From Theropithecus gelada (lineage: Eukaryota; Chordata; Mammalia; Primates; Cercopithecidae): a DNA stretch of 64,000 nucleotides. The notes below the pieces were generated by a model. The model saw only the letters and a list, made by a program, of their open reading frames with translations, was not told the DNA's origin and ran no database searches. The position numbers and the translations under genes are program-made. Within the stretch, counting starts at the first letter, position 1, and every line of letters begins with the position of its first letter. Positions 60,086-64,000 of the stretch are shown one piece after another. The stretch spans positions 84,662,015 through 84,726,014 of the forward strand of contig NC_037681.1 of the NCBI RefSeq assembly GCF_003255815.1. The letters run 5' to 3'.

Positions 60086-60284
60086 GAGTAGAAAAAATTT
60101 GAGGACAAAACATTAAAGAATACTTTATACAGAGTAATTCTGAAAGTGGGGGTGACATAGAGTAACAGAGTTCAGTGATGTAGAGTTTTGCTGTTCTGAT
60201 TTGCTATAGGTGCTTAGAGAAAAAAAGAGAATGGAATGGAGCATAGGTTTATTAACCAGTGGTCTCTAAAGTGCAGTAGCACAG

Positions 60285-60579
60285 CAGGGTGTGGTGGCTC
60301 ACACCTGTAATCCCAGCACTTTGGGAGGCTGAGGCGGGAGGATTGCTTAAGAGCAGGAGTTTGAGACGAGCCTGGGAAATCTAGTGAGACTGCGTCTCTA
60401 CTGAAGATGAAAAAAATTAGCCAGGAATGGTGGTGTGTATCTGTAGTCCCAGCTACTCAGGAGGTAGAGGTGGAAAAATGGCTTGAGCCTGGGAGGTTGA
60501 GGCTATGGTGAGCTGTGATCACACCACTGCAGTCCAGCCTGGGCAAGAGAACAAGACCCTGTCTTAAACAAAAAAAAAA
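60285..60579 (+). mobile_element. AluJ
   Basis: J-type wording (gagtttgagacgagcctggg; gaggttgaggctatggtgag). Flanks gtagcaca / gtagcaca. Confidence 0.94.
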
Positions 60580-60736
60580 GTGGTAGCACAAGACGATCCA
60601 CTGCAATGAAGGGCCAAAGTATTAGAATTATGTTGATCTTATAACCTTAGAGACATAACAAGTGGACTTTCACCGGTGCCCTCAGTCTGGGTCAGAAGGG
60701 AAGAGTGAAGTGGGACACTCAAATGTTAGAAGTAAT

Positions 60737-60999
60737 CCCAGCACTTTGGGAGACCAAGGTGGGTGGATCAGAAGGTCAGGAAATTGAGAGCATCCTGGAC
60801 AACATGGTGAATCCTCGTCTGTAGTAAAAATACAAAAATTAGCTGAGCATGGTGGCGCCTGTAGTCCCAGCTACTTGGGAGGCTCAGGCAGGAGAATGGC
60901 TTGAACCCAGGAGGCAGAGGTTGCAGTGAGCCGAGATGGCGCCACTACACTCCAGCCTGGCGACATAGCGAGACTCCGTCTCAAAAAAAAAAAAAAAAA
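60737..60999 (+). mobile_element. AluY, 5' truncated
   Basis: Starts at cccagcactttgggagacca; perfect 9-bp duplication agaagtaat (60728-60736; 60999-61007) shows truncation at insertion. Confidence 0.94.
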
Positions 61000-61007
61000 G
61001 AAGTAAT

Positions 61008-61649
61008 TACATACTTTATTTATTCCTACCCTGCTTTACGTGTACTGGAAGACTTTTATATGAGGGAAGTGAGCAAAGAAGGCTACAAGAGGATAAGCTA
61101 GCAAAAGAACTCCGATGTCCGAATGGCTGCCCTTCATGTCTTGCTTCATTACCCTACCATGTTAGATAAAGGGAAATTTAATTCCTTGAACAAATTAAGT
61201 AGCATTTAAATATGAAGATTACTTTGATAAAAGAGTTAAGCCATAAAGATTATCTTTCTTGAGAGTGATTTCTTGGGGAGACCTAAATACAACTTTTTCT
61301 CCTCCTTGGCCAGAATACTGACATTCCCTTAATACAACTGAGTACTTACAAGTAAAAGTGTGCTATTAGGCCATGGCAAAATAACAGATCCAGTATTGAA
61401 ATGCTTAAACAGCAAACACCCAACCGATCATTTAAATTGCGTGAGTTTTCAAAACTTGAATGTGATAGAAAATGAGCCAGGTTTTTTCCTGTTAGAAGAA
61501 ATTGTCTTTACCTGTTAGAAGAAAATGCAGGCAACTTTAGGAAGGGCGTGAAACTTTTACGGTTATGAAGGCACTATTTAAATAGTCTAACATGCAACTT
61601 ACAGGTGCCAACTCCCTAGCAAGGCTTAACTTAGACAAGTCCTCAATTA
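61008..61649. other. Downstream flank of PELI1
   Basis: No repeat or ORF of note. Could belong to a longer 3' UTR isoform if a more distal signal is used. Confidence 0.5.
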
Positions 61650-61670
61650 TTCAACCACTAACAAAGTTTC

Positions 61671-61676
61671 TTTATT
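61671..61676 (-). terminator. PELI1: Candidate PELI1 polyadenylation signal AATAAA
   Basis: The minus strand reads AATAAA here, with a GT-rich stretch (ctttgttagtggttg) some 5-20 bases downstream, the usual arrangement around a cleavage site. Another AATAAA lies about 140 bases after the stop codon (63541-63546) and could serve a short isoform; one near 61015-61020 lies close to an Alu tail. This one is favoured because it sits where the repeat-free block ends. Confidence 0.5.
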
Positions 61677-61880
61677 AATAAGAGATGCTTTTCAAAAAGA
61701 ACCAGAGACTTTAAAGTGTTACATTAAATGCAAACTCTTCATCTGTTTCAACTGAGTATTTTTGGAGTGTGGAATAGAGTTGTCCACAGTTTTCACTTCT
61801 CGTTAATCATTCTCGATTATGCAAAAATGAACTCACAGAGACAAATTCAAATATCTATTTTGAAAAGTATTTACTTAGTT

Positions 61881-61889
61881 TAAATAAAT
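61881..61889 (-). promoter_or_regulatory. PELI1: AU-rich element in distal PELI1 3' UTR
   Basis: The mRNA sense reads ATTTATTTA followed by AA, two overlapping AUUUA pentamers that also contain a UUAUUUA(A/U)(A/U) nonamer. Such elements recruit TTP/HuR-type proteins that control mRNA stability. Isolated ATTTA pentamers also occur elsewhere in this UTR. A role is inferred only. Confidence 0.4.
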
Positions 61890-63637
61890 TAATGGCAAAT
61901 AAAAATTAAGCTACAATATATAGCCTGAATAGAAATGACTAGAACAAATACAACACAAGACTTGCTTTCTTGCATTAGTCACAAAGCATGTGACAATCTA
62001 GAAAACTTCAAAATCAATTATATTTCTTTGAAAAAGGGGTAACAGCAGTGACTGATACATCACAACTAATAAACTTATAATACAAGTTCCTGACATGCAT
62101 TTCCTGAGTGAACCCAAATGATCATTTTTAAAAACAAGGAAGTTTTGACAGTTGAAGTAAAATAAAATAGTTCATGGCTTCTAAGCAACAAGTTTTGTTT
62201 TTTAAAAACCAAAAGAAAATTCAGAACAGTTTTGTAAGAGGATAAATTAAAGCTATGCTAACATATATAAAACTTTGCTACAGTCAATTAAGTATTATAC
62301 AACTTCTCAAACTAAAGGAAAACAAATCAAAATATTAAAAAAAGATACTGTCTAATCTAAAAGTGTACTGGTTTCTACAAGTGTCAAAAACAGATTTGAT
62401 GTAGTGCAACTGTCTATACTTGTGGTGCCTTTGAAAAAAGGGTGGGAAGGAGGGGAGAGAAGAAACTTGTTCTTGCTTTTGGAAGCAAAAGACATATTGG
62501 AATTAGAGAATAAACAGACCATGCAGTGCGTCACTCCACGCTGCAGTCATTGGTGCTCATCTGCCAAGCAAACATTTACTTAAGTCTCACTGTGGCAATC
62601 TCCTTAGGATTCAAACCCAGAGTTAAGGCTGGTCTGCTAGAAAGGGGGGCACTATTGTCATTCAACCCTTTAGATGTCTAGATTTCCTTATGCCTGAATA
62701 AGGCCAAATACAGAATAATTAATTAAGCATTTCTTTTTCCAAAAGCAAATCAAGTCACTCTCCTTTCTTGCTAATTTATACTTTTTCTTACGGGAATGAT
62801 TTTTTTCTAGGAACAGTGAACAGATGAACCACAGTTTATATCCAAAAAAATAAACTTGCCAAATGCTGCTGATACTAAAAACAGATTAGTTATCATGGGA
62901 GAAAAATAGATAATCTAGATTAAATTGCATATTCAAAGGAGCATATAAAATGTTTCTTAGCATTAAGTTTTTGTTATAGTACTACGCTCGAGAGAAACAT
63001 TAAGAAAAAATCTTTCCTGATTATCTTTAATGTGGTTAAAAACAAACACCTTTCACACAATGGTAATTAATATGAAATTGGTCTTACAAATTACAAAGTA
63101 TTCTAATTTACCAAATTCCATATTTAGACTGGGGTGGGGAGAGAGGTTCTCTTGTCCTTCTTCCTAACTTTGCAAATCCTTGAGCTAGGTGTGCTCACTA
63201 AGCTACCATTCACACCAAGGGTGTGACACCATCGTTACCATGCTACTCTATCAAGAACATTCTAAGGTAAAATAGAAAAAAGTTAATATACATGTTGCTA
63301 TATTTTACAATGTTTGCAACAAACTGTAAACTAACATAGTTTGAACCAACAGTACCCTCAGTTATACAAAACAATTTCAGCACTGAGGATGGGTGATTCA
63401 AAAACACTAAAAGGAAGGCATCAAATTAGACTATGTCTTTTTCTCCTCAAAATATATTTTCAAAACTCAGAATTCAGAATACTGATACTTTCAGTAATTC
63501 CTTTGCTTGAGTTTCCCAGATTTTTGCTCAGAAATTGCTATTTATTATAAACGTTTTAAAAAATTCTTCATCTTAATGCAAATGACCAGAGCAGAAAAAC
63601 TGTGACGTGGACAACAGGTTCGAAAACCCAACTCACT

Positions 63638-63645
63638 TAGCTTAT
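63638..63645 (-). promoter_or_regulatory. PELI1: miR-21-5p 8-mer seed match in PELI1 3' UTR
   Basis: The mRNA-sense strand reads ATAAGCTA, a perfect 8-mer match to miR-21-5p nucleotides 1-8, starting 35 bases after the stop codon. PELI1 is a reported miR-21 target. The surroundings are AT-rich, which favours access. Seen directly: the 8-mer. Inferred: that it is the functional site. Confidence 0.65.
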
Positions 63646-63680
63646 AAATTTATAATGTAGTCCTGGAGGACAATGGTCTG

Positions 63681-64000
63681 TTAGTCTAGAGGTCCTTGAA
63701 AAATAAGTCTGATGTAGCCTTGTTCACCAGCCAACTGATGTGCACAAAAGGGACAGGCTGCATGAAAAGTATGAGTACCATGAGGAAGCGGGATCTGGGA
63801 CCAATAGGCAGTTGTCTTTTCTGAACACACATGCCCACAAGGGCTAAACGCATGGGTTGGAGGGCCGGCGTCCACATAAAATCCAGCTTCACATCCAAGC
63901 CACAGAGGAACATAGGGACCGACAGACCTACACATAGGACATTCACGATCTTTTCCATCACGTTCTTCTTTGTTTCCCCAGTTATGATAGCCATGTACAT
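63681..64000 (-). CDS. PELI1: PELI1 C-terminal exon (partial), Pellino-1 E3 ubiquitin ligase
   Basis: Reading the minus strand from 63998 gives 105 uninterrupted codons ending in TAA at 63681-63683; the first two bases at the window edge finish a codon whose start lies outside. The peptide begins VHGYHNWGN and ends IFQGPLD. It holds two CPxC motifs (CPMC, CPFC) and a CGHV motif, the Cys/His pattern of the Pellino RING-like domain. The ending FQGPLD fits PELI1 rather than PELI2 or PELI3. The known family role is addition of ubiquitin chains to IRAK1 and other Toll-like/IL-1 receptor and RIP-kinase pathway proteins in the cytoplasm; the substrate-binding FHA-like domain lies upstream, off the window. 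The frame is intact, so this is a functional gene end and not a processed copy: the conserved coding sequence passes into a long repeat-free 3' UTR. The two longer minus-strand frames overlapping it are shadows. No splice acceptor is seen before the window edge. Confidence 0.97.
   Translation of the reverse strand, partial: VHGYHNWGNKEERDGKDRECPMCRSVGPYVPLWLGCEAGFYVDAGPPTHAFSPCGHVCSEKTTAYWSQIPLPHGTHTFHAACPFCAHQLAGEQGYIRLIFQGPLD

Larger units (their letters stand above)
61650..63680 (-). other. PELI1: PELI1 3' untranslated region (probable extent)
   Basis: The roughly 2 kb after the PELI1 stop codon are AT-rich and free of Alu, L1 or LTR sequence, in sharp contrast to the rest of the window. 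That is typical of a constrained 3' UTR in the terminal exon. The end is placed about 20 bases beyond an AATAAA (minus strand) at 61671-61676. The length agrees with my recollection that the human PELI1 3' UTR is about 2 kb, but the true cleavage site cannot be seen from sequence alone. Confidence 0.7.

Noticed and set aside
63686..64000. 104-residue minus-strand frame beginning MYMAIITG
   Set aside because: It is the +1 shadow of PELI1; the true frame one base over carries the Pellino RING-like motifs.
1..64000. CRISPR array, operons, prophage or bacterial mobile islands
   Set aside because: The window is primate nuclear DNA; all spaced repeats seen are transposons or simple repeats.

Overview
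This is nuclear DNA from an Old World monkey (Cercopithecoidea). Primate Alu elements fill about a quarter of the window. Several of the youngest-looking ones (near 8.14, 45.89, 52.15 and 58.1 kb, and less completely 16.2 kb) share sequence features I associate with the AluYRa-type subfamilies of macaques and baboons: 'ggctcaagcctgtaatccc', 'actagccgggcgag' and 'gagatccggccactgcac'. Genus or species cannot be decided from this alone.

The only protein-coding sequence is at the right edge. The minus strand from 64000 to 63681 is the last 105 codons and stop of PELI1 (Pellino-1 E3 ubiquitin ligase), containing most of its RING-like domain. Its 3' UTR appears to run from 63680 to about 61650, ending near an AATAAA signal, and holds a miR-21 seed match just after the stop codon and an AU-rich element. 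In human, PELI1 lies on 2p14 and its downstream neighbour is the 5' end of VPS54, some 70 kb away. The remaining ~61.6 kb fits that intergenic gap. I found no other gene, tRNA, snRNA or CpG island.

Layout: 0-5 kb is an L2/L1 block with nested LTR and Alu insertions. 5-9 kb holds L2, MIR, a THE1-type LTR and an Alu-into-Alu tandem. 9-16 kb is mostly minus-strand L1 3' ends and a HAL1-like element. 15.9-17.2 kb carries ERV-L remnants, and 17.6-17.8 kb a MADE1 hairpin inside MER5A. 23.3-23.9 kb is an ERV1-type LTR splitting a MIR. 26.9-28.4 kb is an L1 split by a Tigger transposon. 35.2-36.1 kb is a long minus-strand L2. About 40.8-47.7 kb looks like a decayed ERV1-type provirus (internal part, polypurine tract, 3' LTR) riddled with Alus. 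47.7-49 kb is an LTR with an internal 178-bp duplication nested in an older repeat. 49.5-52.1 kb and 58.8-59.8 kb are long L2 copies. 61-64 kb is the repeat-free PELI1 end.

The most unusual observations are two Alus that each contain a non-Alu patch copied from unique DNA 1.2-1.5 kb away: 40 bp inverted and identical at 9.35 kb, and about 65 bp direct at 17.34 kb. A compact perfect inverted repeat inside an L1 at 10.35 kb may come from the same kind of event. Together they suggest local template switching during replication or repair. I did not find evidence of a new enzymatic or defence system.
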